DNA of 64,000 nt from Ruminococcus sp. (GTDB lineage: Bacteria; Bacillota; Clostridia; Oscillospirales; Acutalibacteraceae): the NCBI GenBank assembly GCA_017416065.1, contig JAFQDM010000014.1, positions 43,473 through 107,472 on the forward strand, read 5' to 3'. Under the pieces are notes generated by a model, which was given only the letters and a program-made list of their open reading frames with translations, made no database searches and was not told where the DNA came from. The position numbers were made by a program, and so were the translations under genes. Within the stretch, counting starts at the first letter, position 1. Each line of letters begins with the position of its first letter. Positions 28,391-37,216 of this stretch are shown here, one piece after another.

Positions 28391-28434
28391 TCAGAAGAAA
28401 TGCGGCTTTTTGCTTTTATAAGACAGGTGGTTAA

Positions 28435-28776
28435 ATGAGTGATATCATCACTTTGAAAGAAAACAGAGAATTCAGGCGAGCATATTCCCGTGGGAAATCC
28501 TATGTCTCGCCCGATCTCGTTACCTACATAATTAAAAATAATAACAATAACCTTCGTATCGGAATAACCACCGGTAAAAAAGTAGGAAAAGCTGTAGAGC
28601 GCAACCGCGCCAAGCGTATTATCAGAGCAGCATACTGTGATATATGCGGTCGTCTCCTTCCCGGGTACGACATTGTTTTTGTTGCCCGTACAAAAACTCT
28701 TTTCAGAAAAAGTACGGACATCCTCAGAAGTATGCAGAAGCATTTTAAGGATGCGGGCATATTAAAAGAGGAATAA
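28435..28776 (+). CDS. rnpA: Ribonuclease P protein component
   Basis: 113 residues. [15 protein letters not shown] at the start and the RNR motif in [19 protein letters not shown] are diagnostic. It binds RNase P RNA and helps 5' processing of tRNA. Two bases separate it from yidD. Confidence 0.95.
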   Translation: MSDIITLKENREFRRAYSRGKSYVSPDLVTYIIKNNNNNLRIGITTGKKVGKAVERNRAKRIIRAAYCDICGRLLPGYDIVFVARTKTLFRKSTDILRSMQKHFKDAGILKEE

Positions 28777-28778
28777 TC

Positions 28779-29018
28779 ATGAAAAAACTGCTTTTGAAGG
28801 CTATACGCTTTTATCAAAAAAGAATCTCTCCAAATAAACCTCCTATGTGTAAGTATCAGCCAACCTGTTCTCAGTATGGCTATGAAGCAATAGAAAGATT
28901 CGGCGTTGTAAAAGGCGGCGCCCTTACTTTGTGGAGATTCCTGCGGTGTAACCCTTTCTCAAAGGGCGGGTACGACCCTGTGCCGCAGAAAAAACAAAAG
29001 ACCCGAAAGAAAGGTTAA
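28779..29018 (+). CDS. yidD: Membrane protein insertion efficiency factor YidD
   Basis: 79 residues. [34 protein letters not shown] and [13 protein letters not shown] are the family's conserved stretches with Cys residues. A small amphipathic membrane-associated protein that assists YidC, encoded next in the operon. Confidence 0.95.
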   Translation: MKKLLLKAIRFYQKRISPNKPPMCKYQPTCSQYGYEAIERFGVVKGGALTLWRFLRCNPFSKGGYDPVPQKKQKTRKKG

Positions 29019-29022
29019 GCTT

Positions 29023-29946
29023 ATGAATTTTATAGGAAGCCTTTTTGGTTACGTACTATGGGCAGTTTATCAGTTAGTCCATAATTACGCTTTTGCAATT
29101 TTTATTTTTACCATTATTTCCAAGCTGATTCTTTTTCCATCATCAATCAAGCAGCAGAAGACTATGGCAGGTAATGCCAGACTCCAGGCAAAACAAAGAG
29201 AAATCCGCGAAAAATATGGAAATAACAGAGAAAAAATTCAGGAAGAAACCCAGAAATTGTATGAAAAAGAAGGTGTGAAGCCTTCTGCAGGTTGTCTTTC
29301 TTCCTTAATACCCATGTTCCTTATGTTGGGTGTTTTTTACGCAGTTGCATATCCTCTTACCAATACTCTTCATCTTAATCAGAGTATGATCGATAATGCA
29401 AAAAATGCTCTTGTATCCATTCCGGGTATAAACGTAAGTCCCTCTGCAATGTATGGCGGACAGATAGATATAATGAAGTATTTTAACGCAGACGGTATCA
29501 GAGAAATTCTTGCTCCTTGCTTTGAGGGCTCTAATCTTTCTGTTGATGCAATTTCCAATTTCTGCTACAGCTTTAATTTTGCAGGCTTTAATCTTTTGGA
29601 GACTCCCTCTGCACTTGGATTTTCATGGTATCTTATAATTCCCGTGCTCTGCTTTGTTACTTCCGTTGCATCTCAGCTGATAATTCAGAAGCTCAACGGA
29701 AACGGCGCAGAACAGCAGGGATGTATGAAGGCTATGATCCTTCTTCTGCCCCTTTTCTCAGCATACATCGCATATACAGTGCCTGCGGCAGTTGGTTTTT
29801 ATTGGATCTGCTCAACGGTACTGGGATTTGTACAGTCAATTATACTCCACTACTTCTTCGGCCCCGGTATGATGATTGCAAGAGGCGAAGCAGCAAGAGT
29901 TGCCTTGCTTGAAAAGAAAGAAGCAACATACAAACGTATAGGTTAA
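29023..29946 (+). CDS. yidC: Membrane protein insertase YidC/OxaA
   Basis: 307 residues with five hydrophobic helices and no large periplasmic domain, as in Gram-positive forms. FTIISKLILFPSSIKQQKTM includes the hydrophilic-groove region, and a cytoplasmic coiled segment follows (QAKQREIREKYGNN). It starts directly with a TM and lacks the lipobox found in B. subtilis SpoIIIJ. It inserts membrane proteins, alone or with SecYEG. Confidence 0.95.
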   Translation: MNFIGSLFGYVLWAVYQLVHNYAFAIFIFTIISKLILFPSSIKQQKTMAGNARLQAKQREIREKYGNNREKIQEETQKLYEKEGVKPSAGCLSSLIPMFLMLGVFYAVAYPLTNTLHLNQSMIDNAKNALVSIPGINVSPSAMYGGQIDIMKYFNADGIREILAPCFEGSNLSVDAISNFCYSFNFAGFNLLETPSALGFSWYLIIPVLCFVTSVASQLIIQKLNGNGAEQQGCMKAMILLLPLFSAYIAYTVPAAVGFYWICSTVLGFVQSIILHYFFGPGMMIARGEAARVALLEKKEATYKRIG

Positions 29947-29999
29947 ATAAGAAAATAATTATCATTTCAATAACATAACAAGTATAAGAAGGTGACATT

Positions 30000-30785
30000 T
30001 TGATTAGAGAAGCAATCGGTGTTGGCGAAACAGAAGTAGCCGCACAGGAGGATGCTTGCAGACAGCTTGGAGTAGAAACCTACGAGGCAGAATTTGAGAT
30101 TATTCAGAGAGCAGAAAAGAAGATCTTAGGTTTGTTTGGAGGATGCCCTGCAAAGGTCAGAGCTTTTATCAAAGCTACCCCTGCAGATGCAGCAGAGGAT
30201 TTTCTTAAAAATGTGCTGAATGCAATGGACCTTGGAAGCATCAGTATCGAAGTTAAGGAAACAGATGAAAACAGTGTTGAGATCAATCTTGAAGGCGAAG
30301 AGGTAGGCTCTGTAATCGGCAGACGCGGAGAAACCCTGGATGCACTTCAGTATCTTACAAGCCTTGTTGCAAATCATATTGACAATGCTTATTATAAAGT
30401 AACCATCAACACAGGTGATTACCGCGAAAAGAGAGAAAAAACTCTGGAGATATTAGGCAGAAAGCTTGCTTTCAAAGCAGTTAAAACCGGCTACAAAACA
30501 AGTCTTGAGCCTATGAATCCTTATGAGAGACGCATTATACACACTGCAGTTCAGAAGGTAAACGGTGCGATCTCCTGGAGTGAAGGCGAGAATCTTAACC
30601 GCCATGTGGTTATAGGTCCCGATCCTAAAGCTCCCAAAAGATCAGGCAGAGGCACAAGAAACGACCGTGGCGGATATGACAGACGTCCCAGACGTACATA
30701 TAATGCTCCTGCAGAAGACACAGTAAAGCGTGCACCTATTAACGAAGGTGAAGGCGCAGCGCTTTACGGCAGAATTGACAAGTAA
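30000..30785 (+). CDS. jag: Jag/KhpB RNA-binding protein
   Basis: 261 residues: a Jag N-terminal domain (IREAIGVGETEVAAQEDACRQLG), a KH domain with GSVIGRRGETLDALQ, an R3H domain with ERRIIHTAVQ near 170, then a disordered Arg/Gly-rich tail (GRGTRNDRGGYDRRPRR). Known in Firmicutes as part of an RNA-chaperone pair affecting division and cell size. A TTG start with AAGGTG upstream. Usual position after yidC. Confidence 0.93.
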   Translation: MIREAIGVGETEVAAQEDACRQLGVETYEAEFEIIQRAEKKILGLFGGCPAKVRAFIKATPADAAEDFLKNVLNAMDLGSISIEVKETDENSVEINLEGEEVGSVIGRRGETLDALQYLTSLVANHIDNAYYKVTINTGDYREKREKTLEILGRKLAFKAVKTGYKTSLEPMNPYERRIIHTAVQKVNGAISWSEGENLNRHVVIGPDPKAPKRSGRGTRNDRGGYDRRPRRTYNAPAEDTVKRAPINEGEGAALYGRIDK

Positions 30786-30812
30786 AATCGACGGATAAAG
30801 CCCGTCGGAATT

Positions 30813-30841
30813 AAGGGCGGCGGTAAGCCGCCCTTTTTGTT
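30813..30841 (+). terminator. Terminator of the rpmH-jag operon
   Basis: AAGGGCGGC (30813-30821) pairs with GCCGCCCTT (30827-30835), followed by TTTGTTTT. Confidence 0.85.
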
Positions 30842-30875
30842 TTAGATTAACCACTCTATGAGGCAGGTGCTCAGG

Positions 30876-32243
30876 ATGAATGAAAATACAATAGCGGCAA
30901 TAAGTACCGCACAAGGACAAGGCGGAATAGGAATTATCAGGATCTCCGGAAATGAAGCTATAAGCACAGCAGATAAGATTTTTGTATCTGTCAGCGGAAA
31001 AAGACTTTGCGATTTGGAAGGATACAGGGCTGCATACGGAAAAATTTCGGAGAATTCTGAGATGATAGATGAGGTTGTTGCCATTGTTTACAGAGCACCT
31101 TACAGCTACACTGGAGAAGACGTTGTAGAAATTTGTTGTCACGGCGGACTTTTTGTTACCAGAGAGGTTCTTCGAGCCGCAATTAATGCAGGAGCAATTT
31201 TAGCAGAGCCGGGCGAATTCACAAAAAGAGCCTTTCTCAACGGAAAAATGGATCTTAGTGAAGCTCAGGCTGTTATGGATATTATTTCTGCACAGAGCAA
31301 GCAAGCAGCAAGAACTGCTTTAAGCCAAAGAACAGGTGCATTGGGCAAAAAGGTTTCAGATATTAAAAACAGACTTGTTTCAACTGTAGGGCATCTTGCC
31401 GCCTGGGCAGATTATCCTGAGGAGGATATCCCCGAGGTGTCATCTACTGCTTTACTTGAGAATATTCTGGACGTAAAAGCTTCCATCAGCAAACTCGTTG
31501 ATGAATATTCAGCAGGACAGGCAATTCTTCACGGAATAGATACCGTTATTGCCGGCAGACCGAACGTTGGTAAATCCACTTTGATGAATCTTCTTTCGGG
31601 CTTTGACAAGAGTATTGTGACGAATATCCCGGGAACGACCAGAGATATTGTAGAAGAAACAGTAATCATCGGGGACGTTACCTTGAAACTTTCTGACACA
31701 GCAGGTATACGCGATACAGAAAATATCGTTGAAAAGATAGGTGTTGACAAAACAAGAGAAAGGATATCTTCCTGCTCTTTGATATTAGCTGTGTTTGACA
31801 GCAGTGAAGAACTCTGCGAAGAGGATATAAATCTTCTTGAAAGCATAGAGGATACACCCTCGATTGCTATTATAAATAAAACAGACCTTGAAAATAAAAT
31901 TGACTTAAAATATATAGAGAGTAAAATAAAGAATATAGTTAAGATCAGCGCAAAAACAGGAGAAGGAAAAAAAGAGCTGGAGGATGCTATAGCAGAGATT
32001 TCAGGCACTAAGGATTTTGACCCCTGCGCAGGTATAATTTCTACAGAAAGGCAGAGGTCTGCCGCAATCAAGGCAATTTCTGCCCTTGAAGATGCAGAGC
32101 AAACACTCAGCTTTGGTTTTTCTTTTGATGCTGTAACCGTATGCATAGAAGAAGCCATAGACGCTTTATTGCAGTTAACGGGAGAAAACGTTGCAGATGC
32201 GGTTGTAGATGATGTATTCCACTCCTTCTGTGTAGGTAAATAA
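30876..32243 (+). CDS. mnmE: tRNA modification GTPase MnmE
   Basis: 455 residues. N-terminal formyl-THF-binding domain (IAAISTAQGQGGIGIIRISG), helical domain with an inserted G domain (GRPNVGKSTLMN, DTAGIRDT, NKTD) and the invariant C-terminal FCVGK whose Cys is required. With MnmG it installs the 5-carboxymethylaminomethyl group on wobble U34 of tRNAs. The ATG at 30876 has CAGGTG at a good distance; the ATG at 30858 has none. Confidence 0.97.
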   Translation: MNENTIAAISTAQGQGGIGIIRISGNEAISTADKIFVSVSGKRLCDLEGYRAAYGKISENSEMIDEVVAIVYRAPYSYTGEDVVEICCHGGLFVTREVLRAAINAGAILAEPGEFTKRAFLNGKMDLSEAQAVMDIISAQSKQAARTALSQRTGALGKKVSDIKNRLVSTVGHLAAWADYPEEDIPEVSSTALLENILDVKASISKLVDEYSAGQAILHGIDTVIAGRPNVGKSTLMNLLSGFDKSIVTNIPGTTRDIVEETVIIGDVTLKLSDTAGIRDTENIVEKIGVDKTRERISSCSLILAVFDSSEELCEEDINLLESIEDTPSIAIINKTDLENKIDLKYIESKIKNIVKISAKTGEGKKELEDAIAEISGTKDFDPCAGIISTERQRSAAIKAISALEDAEQTLSFGFSFDAVTVCIEEAIDALLQLTGENVADAVVDDVFHSFCVGK

Positions 32244-32276
32244 TTTTTTAATTCTGATTTGTAATGAGGAAATAAT

Positions 32277-34175
32277 ATGAAGACATATCAGGCAGGAAAA
32301 TTTGATATTGCGGTTATTGGTGCGGGTCATGCGGGAATTGAGGCAGCTTTGGCAGCATCAAGGCTTGGATGCAGTACCCTAATATTCACAATTAATATGG
32401 ATGCTGTGGGTAATTGCCCCTGTAATCCATCTATCGGAGGCACCGCAAAGGGACACCTGGTAAGAGAAATAGATGCCCTGGGTGGAGAAATGGGAAAAAC
32501 CGCAGATGAATGCTTTCTTCAAATGAGAATGCTTAACAGAGGCAAAGGCCCTGCAGTTCATTCCTTAAGAGCGCAGATAGACCGACTTAAATATGCGTCG
32601 GTTATGAAGCACAAGCTGGAGCTTCAGGATAATCTTCAGCTTCGTCAGGCTGAAATAGTTGATATTATGCAAACTGAGGATGAAGAATATCCATGGCAGA
32701 TAACGACCCAGATGGGAGCAGAGTTTTTGCTGAAAAAAGTTATCATTGCAACGGGCACCTACCTTGGAGGCAGAATATTTGTAGGAGAAGTAAGCTACGA
32801 AGGTGGTCCCGACGGAACCTTTGCCGCCACCAAATTTGGTCAGAGTCTCAGAAATCTGGGTCTCCCCTTGCGCAGATTCAAAACCGGTACCCCTGCAAGA
32901 GTTCTGCGTTCAAGCATAGATTTTTCTGAGCTTGATGAACAGCACGGAGATGAACCTCCTGAGCCCTTTTCTTTTGAAACAGAAAATATGGGAGATAATA
33001 AAGTCGTTTGCCATATCAGCTGGACAAATGAAAACACAAAAAATATTATCCTTGAAAATATTCACCGCAGTCCTCTTTACGGCGGAATGATAGAGGGTAT
33101 AGGTCCCCGTTATTGTCCAAGCCTTGAAGATAAGATAATGCGTTTCCCGGATAAGGAAAGACATCAGCTGTTTATTGAGCCTTGCGGAGAAAACACAGAG
33201 GAAATGTACCTTCAGGGTATGTCTTCTTCCCTGCCTGAAGAGGTTCAGCTAAAATTTTATCATACCATAAAAGGACTTCAGAACGCTGTGGTTATGCGCC
33301 CTGCCTATGCCATAGAGTATGATTGTGTTGACCCTCTTTCTATGTGGGCAACCCTTGAATTTAAAGATTTTAAGGGACTTTACGGCGCAGGACAGTTTAA
33401 CGGAAGCAGTGGATACGAAGAAGCCGCAGCACAGGGACTTGTTGCAGGAATCAACGCGGCCTTGGCGGTTAAAGGCAAGGAGCCTTTGATTTTAGAGCGT
33501 TCAGGATCTTATATCGGCACACTTATTGATGATCTCATAACAAAGGGTGCAAATGAGCCCTACAGAATGATGACCTCCAGAAGTGAGTACAGACTTGTTC
33601 TCAGACAGGATAATGCAGATAAACGCCTTACTCCCATTGGCAGAGAGATTGGGTTGGTTACTAATGAAAGATGGGAGCGCTTCACTTTAAAACAAAAGCT
33701 GATTGAAGAAGAGCTTGAGAGGATAAATCACACCACTCTTACCCTTACTGAGACGCTGAATAATATTCTTGTTTCACGTGAAACATCCCCTGTTTCCACG
33801 GGAATCTCTCTGGCAGATTTATTGCGCAGACCTCAGATTTCTTACAAAGACCTGGAATCTGTAGACGTGAGCAGACCTCAGCTGCCAAAAAGTGTTTTTG
33901 AACAAGCGGAAATAGAGATAAAATATGCAGGATACATAAAGAAACAGTTAGACAGAGTAGAGCAGGTGCAACGTATGCAGGAAAAGGAGCTGCCTGCAGA
34001 TATTGATTATAAAGAGATTACCGGACTTAGGCTTGAAGCACAGGAAAAACTCAATAAAATAAAGCCTCGTAACATTGCTCAGGCAAGCAGAATTTCAGGA
34101 GTTTCCCCTGCAGATATCAGCGTGCTCGTAATCTGGATCACCTCTAACAGACACAAAAAAGGCGGTGAATGCTGA
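32277..34175 (+). CDS. mnmG: tRNA uridine-5-carboxymethylaminomethyl modification enzyme MnmG (GidA)
   Basis: 632 residues. FAD-binding GAGHAGIEAALAASRLG, the CNPSIGG motif with a catalytic Cys, and the second NCPCNPSIG-associated region; a C-terminal helical domain binds MnmE. Partner of MnmE in U34 modification. A perfect parS site lies within codons near residue 500, where it encodes VSRET and forces the local sequence. The stop overlaps the rsmG start. Confidence 0.97.
   Translation: MKTYQAGKFDIAVIGAGHAGIEAALAASRLGCSTLIFTINMDAVGNCPCNPSIGGTAKGHLVREIDALGGEMGKTADECFLQMRMLNRGKGPAVHSLRAQIDRLKYASVMKHKLELQDNLQLRQAEIVDIMQTEDEEYPWQITTQMGAEFLLKKVIIATGTYLGGRIFVGEVSYEGGPDGTFAATKFGQSLRNLGLPLRRFKTGTPARVLRSSIDFSELDEQHGDEPPEPFSFETENMGDNKVVCHISWTNENTKNIILENIHRSPLYGGMIEGIGPRYCPSLEDKIMRFPDKERHQLFIEPCGENTEEMYLQGMSSSLPEEVQLKFYHTIKGLQNAVVMRPAYAIEYDCVDPLSMWATLEFKDFKGLYGAGQFNGSSGYEEAAAQGLVAGINAALAVKGKEPLILERSGSYIGTLIDDLITKGANEPYRMMTSRSEYRLVLRQDNADKRLTPIGREIGLVTNERWERFTLKQKLIEEELERINHTTLTLTETLNNILVSRETSPVSTGISLADLLRRPQISYKDLESVDVSRPQLPKSVFEQAEIEIKYAGYIKKQLDRVEQVQRMQEKELPADIDYKEITGLRLEAQEKLNKIKPRNIAQASRISGVSPADISVLVIWITSNRHKKGGEC
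33770..33785. promoter_or_regulatory. parS site inside mnmG
   Basis: TGTTTCACGTGAAACA, a perfect 16-base palindrome identical to the bacterial parS consensus bound by ParB/Spo0J, about 5.8 kb from the origin region. Confidence 0.95.
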
Positions 34176-34885
34176 TGACTTTTCTGGAACGACTGTTTGA
34201 GGAAGCAAAAATCATAGGAATTATTCTTGATGATATTGCCCTTAAACGGTTTGAGAAATATTACGAAATGCTCGTTGACTATAACACCCGTATGAATCTG
34301 ACGGCTATTACGGAGGAACAGGAGGTTATAGTTAAGCACTTTTGCGACAGTCTGTATCTGCTGACAAAATATCACGTTCCAAACGGTGCAAAGATCATAG
34401 ATGTAGGAACCGGAGCCGGTTTTCCCGGTCTTCCCCTGCTTATTGCAAGGCCGGACCTTAATCTCACACTGCTTGACGGTCTTAATAAAAGACTGATATT
34501 TCTTCAGGCTGTGCTCAGTGAAACAGGTCTTTGTGCTGATATAGTTCATGCCAGAGCAGAAGAGGGCGCCGCAGACAAAAAATACAGAGAAAAATATGAT
34601 TTTGCTACCTCCCGAGCAGTTGCAAGGTTAAACGTCCTTTGTGAGTATTGTCTGCCTTATGTTAAGAAGGGTGGGACTTTTCTTGCCATGAAGGGACCTG
34701 CAGCAGCAGAGGAGCTTGCAGAATCACAGCGAGCCCTTGAGGTTTTGGGAGGAAAAACTGCAGAGCTTCAGGAGTACAAGCTGTCTGATGATAGCACCAG
34801 AACAATTATTGCCATAAAAAAAGAAAGGCATACTCCCCCTGCTTATCCTCGCCACAACAGCAAGATAAAGAAACAACCCTTATAA
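34169..34885 (+). CDS. rsmG: 16S rRNA (guanine527-N7)-methyltransferase
   Basis: 238 residues. The AdoMet site IIDVGTGAGFPGLPLLIARP near 75, NLTAIT and FATSRAVARL are GidB/RsmG signatures. Methylates G527 of 16S rRNA. The start overlaps the mnmG stop; ATGs at 34169 and 34175 are both possible. The C-terminal tail RHTPPAYPRHNSKIKKQPL is typical. Confidence 0.95.
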   Translation: MLMTFLERLFEEAKIIGIILDDIALKRFEKYYEMLVDYNTRMNLTAITEEQEVIVKHFCDSLYLLTKYHVPNGAKIIDVGTGAGFPGLPLLIARPDLNLTLLDGLNKRLIFLQAVLSETGLCADIVHARAEEGAADKKYREKYDFATSRAVARLNVLCEYCLPYVKKGGTFLAMKGPAAAEELAESQRALEVLGGKTAELQEYKLSDDSTRTIIAIKKERHTPPAYPRHNSKIKKQPL

Positions 34886-34896
34886 CTTATATGTTT

Positions 34897-34927
34897 AGCC
34901 AACCTCAAAAGGTTGGCTTTTTATTTT
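34897..34927 (+). terminator. Terminator of mnmE-mnmG-rsmG
   Basis: AGCCAACC (34897-34904), loop TCAAAA, GGTTGGCT (34911-34918), then TTTTTATTTT. Confidence 0.85.
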
Positions 34928-35102
34928 ACACCGAAAATCTAAAGAATCTGACACTATTTTTGCAAATAACAGAGAAATACAAAAAATAATTGCTGTAAAT
35001 GCGACAGATTAACACCTCTAAGCTGTGCTAAAATATATTCACAGTCAGGGGAACACAGTTTAGTCTTCTGATATAGTTTGAGACAAGCTGTGGGGTGATT
35101 TT

Positions 35103-35945
35103 ATGAAGTTCTTATCAAAAGATGAAAATAAGGTGCTTGAGATACCGACAATACAGATAAGACCCAATAAAACTCAACCCAGAAAGAGCTTTGATGAGGA
35201 TGAGCTCAGACTTTTGTCTCAGTCAATAGCTACCAATGGTATTCTGCAACCTCTGACCGTCCGCAGGCTCAGTCAGAATGAATATGAATTGGTTGCAGGC
35301 GAGCGCAGGCTCCGTGCGGCGGTGCTTGCAGGCCTTCAAAAGGTCCCATGCGTGCTCATAAAGTGTACGGATAAAGAATCTGCAATATTTGCTCTCCTTG
35401 AGAATATTCAAAGAAGCGACCTGAATATGTTTGAAGAAGCGCGGGGAATCTCTCGTCTGATCAGAAAATTCGGGCTTACTCAGGAGGAAGCGGCTGCAAG
35501 GCTCGGCAAAAAGCAATCTACAGTTGCAAACAAGCTCAGGCTTCTGAAGCTTTCTATGGAAGAGCAGGATTGGGTGCTTCAGTCCGGGCTTTCTGAGAGG
35601 CATGCCAGATCGCTTCTCAGAATTGACGATGAAGAAATCAGAAAAGAGATACTCAGCAAAATTGTGGCAGAAAACCTGAGCGCTAAAGAAACAGAAGATC
35701 TTGTGCTCAGAATGCTTTGCAGAGCAACTGTCACCGACTCTCCCCACCAAGACAAAAAGTTTATCGTCCGTGATGTGCGGATTTTCGTAAATACCATAAC
35801 AAAAGCGGTAGATACAATGCGGCTTTCAGGAATAAACGCTGTTGCAAAGAAGCAGGAAAACGACGAATATATAGAATATACCGTCAAGATTCCAAAAGCC
35901 GAAGCAACTCGGGAGAAATCCGCAAAAAAGAACAAGACCGCTTAA
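35103..35945 (+). CDS. noc: Nucleoid occlusion protein Noc (ParB family)
   Basis: 280 residues. ParB-type N-terminal CTPase fold with GERRLRAAV, the LLENIQRSDLN box, then the HTH with GKKQSTVANKLRLLKL and SERHARSLL. The Gln after GKK and the Arg in ERHAR are Noc-type specificity residues (ParB has Arg and Gly there). Position between rsmG and parA matches B. subtilis noc. Noc binds NBS sites and blocks division over the nucleoid. The N-terminus (MKFLSKDENK) is short and lacks an evident amphipathic membrane helix. Own terminator downstream. Confidence 0.9.
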   Translation: MKFLSKDENKVLEIPTIQIRPNKTQPRKSFDEDELRLLSQSIATNGILQPLTVRRLSQNEYELVAGERRLRAAVLAGLQKVPCVLIKCTDKESAIFALLENIQRSDLNMFEEARGISRLIRKFGLTQEEAAARLGKKQSTVANKLRLLKLSMEEQDWVLQSGLSERHARSLLRIDDEEIRKEILSKIVAENLSAKETEDLVLRMLCRATVTDSPHQDKKFIVRDVRIFVNTITKAVDTMRLSGINAVAKKQENDEYIEYTVKIPKAEATREKSAKKNKTA

Positions 35946-36022
35946 TAAACTAACCTTCCCCTTAGGATGCGCAAGCATCCGTCCACTCATACCCATTTCC
36001 TTATCTGAACCCCTTGCCTTAA

Positions 36023-36057
36023 GGCGCACGGTAAATCTATCTGCCGTGCGTCTTTTG
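36023..36057 (+). terminator. Terminator of noc
   Basis: CGCACGG (36025-36031) pairs with CCGTGCG (36044-36050), followed by TCTTTTGGCTTTTT. A GCAA-tetraloop hairpin lies just upstream at 35965-35980. Confidence 0.65.
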
Positions 36058-36076
36058 GCTTTTTCAGAAGCCTGCA

Positions 36077-36115
36077 TCGCACATGAAAAGTCGAGGGCTA
36101 CGAGCCTCGGCGCTT
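36077..36115 (+). repeat. 39-bp repeat, copy 1, between noc and parA
   Basis: 38 of 39 bases identical to 36230-36268. Each copy contains the imperfect palindrome CGAGGGCTRCGAGCCTCG. Confidence 0.9.
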
Positions 36116-36177
36116 ATAGTTGTCACGCCTCGTTGCTCTGCGCTGATCCTCGATTTTTGTTGTACTCCTTTGATTTG

Positions 36178-36229
36178 CTTATGCAGATTTATGAATGACA
36201 AAAATCTGCATTATTCAGCAAATCCAAGG
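36178..36229. repeat. Hairpin between the two 39-bp repeats
   Basis: ATGCAGATTT (36181-36190) pairs with AAATCTGCAT (36202-36211); the flanks GATTTGCT and AGCAAATC extend the inverted repeat. No poly-T tail, so not a terminator. Confidence 0.7.
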
Positions 36230-36268
36230 TCGCACATGAAAAGTCGAGGGCTGCGAGCCTCGGCGCTT
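36230..36268 (+). repeat. 39-bp repeat, copy 2, adjoining parS
   Basis: Same orientation as copy 1, with a single A/G difference; ends six bases before the parS site. Confidence 0.9.
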
Positions 36269-36274
36269 CTAATA

Positions 36275-36290
36275 TGTTTCACGTGAAACA
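36275..36290. promoter_or_regulatory. parS site upstream of parA
   Basis: A second perfect TGTTTCACGTGAAACA. It lies upstream of the parA promoter, so it is noncoding. Confidence 0.95.
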
Positions 36291-36371
36291 TATGGGCTGT
36301 GTCAAGGGGCTTCCTTTTTCTTGCTTTTTGGGGGCAAATCCTATCTTTCTGCAAGTTTTTTATAAAAACCC

Positions 36372-36400
36372 TTTAATTTTGCATAGAGATATGGTAAAAT
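36372..36400 (+). promoter_or_regulatory. Promoter of parA-parB
   Basis: TTTAAT (36372-36377), 17 bases, TAAAAT (36395-36400) preceded by TGG. It supports a parA start downstream of 36400. Confidence 0.55.
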
Positions 36401-36447
36401 TAAAGACAGATTTCGCAAGAAAAAACTTTTTCGCAAAGGTGATACAT

Positions 36448-37215
36448 TTGGCAAAGATTATGGCGGTTTCCAACCAGAAGGGTGGCGTTGGCAAAACCAC
36501 AAGTGCGGTAAATATTGCCGCGGCCTTGGGTGCCTTGGGCAAAAAGACCCTGCTTATTGATATTGACCCTCAGGGCAATGCCACAAGCGGCGTTGGAGTT
36601 GACCGCAGAAGCGCAAAATTCTCTACTTACGATATACTTGTTAATGACAAAAAGGCTTCAGAGTGCATAATTCCCACAGAATTCAAAAATCTGCACGTGA
36701 TTCCCTCAAGTCTGGACCTGGCTGCAGCAGAGCTGGAGATAGTTGACAGAGAAAAGCGAGAGGCGATCCTGAAAAATGCAGTTTTGCCCATAAAGGCTGA
36801 GTATGACTATATAATCATTGATTGTCCCCCGTCTCTTAATCTGGTGACGGTTAACGCACTTACCTGCACAGATACGGTGCTTATTCCCATTCAATGCGAG
36901 TATTACGCTTTGGAGGGACTTGCACAGCTTATGAATACCATCCGCAGAGTCAAGAGGACCTATAATTCTTACCTTGACGTGGAGGGTGTTATACTGACTA
37001 TGTATGACGGCAGGCTTTTGCTCACACAGCAGGTTGCAAACGAGGTCAAGAAGTACTTCCCCAGAAAAGTCTACTCTACTCCCATTCCCAGGGGCGTGCG
37101 TATTTCTGAGGCTCCAAGCTACGGAAAGCCCGTTATTTACTACGACAAATCCTCCAAAGGCGCAGTTGCCTATATGGAGCTTGCAAAAGAAATTCTGAAG
37201 AAAGAGAGGGCATAA
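36448..37215 (+). CDS. parA: Chromosome partitioning ATPase ParA (Soj)
   Basis: 255 residues from a TTG start with AAAGGTGA upstream: AKIMAVSNQKGGVGKTTSAVN carries the deviant Walker A KGGVGKTT, then DIDPQGNAT and YDYIIIDCPPSLN. Forms ATP-dependent dimers on DNA that pull ParB-parS complexes. An open reading frame continues upstream to 36274 but would translate the parS site and the promoter, so that extension is rejected. Two bases before parB. Confidence 0.95.
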   Translation: MAKIMAVSNQKGGVGKTTSAVNIAAALGALGKKTLLIDIDPQGNATSGVGVDRRSAKFSTYDILVNDKKASECIIPTEFKNLHVIPSSLDLAAAELEIVDREKREAILKNAVLPIKAEYDYIIIDCPPSLNLVTVNALTCTDTVLIPIQCEYYALEGLAQLMNTIRRVKRTYNSYLDVEGVILTMYDGRLLLTQQVANEVKKYFPRKVYSTPIPRGVRISEAPSYGKPVIYYDKSSKGAVAYMELAKEILKKERA

Positions 37216-37216
37216 T

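Noticed and set aside
31621-31634. NBS-like ATCCCGGGAAC in mnmE
   Set aside because: Several mismatches to the Noc consensus, and it encodes the conserved IPGTTRD of the GTPase.
36274-36447. In-frame N-terminal extension of parA starting MFHVKHMG
   Set aside because: It would translate the parS palindrome and the parA promoter; a TTG start with AAAGGTGA at 36448 gives the normal ParA N-terminus.
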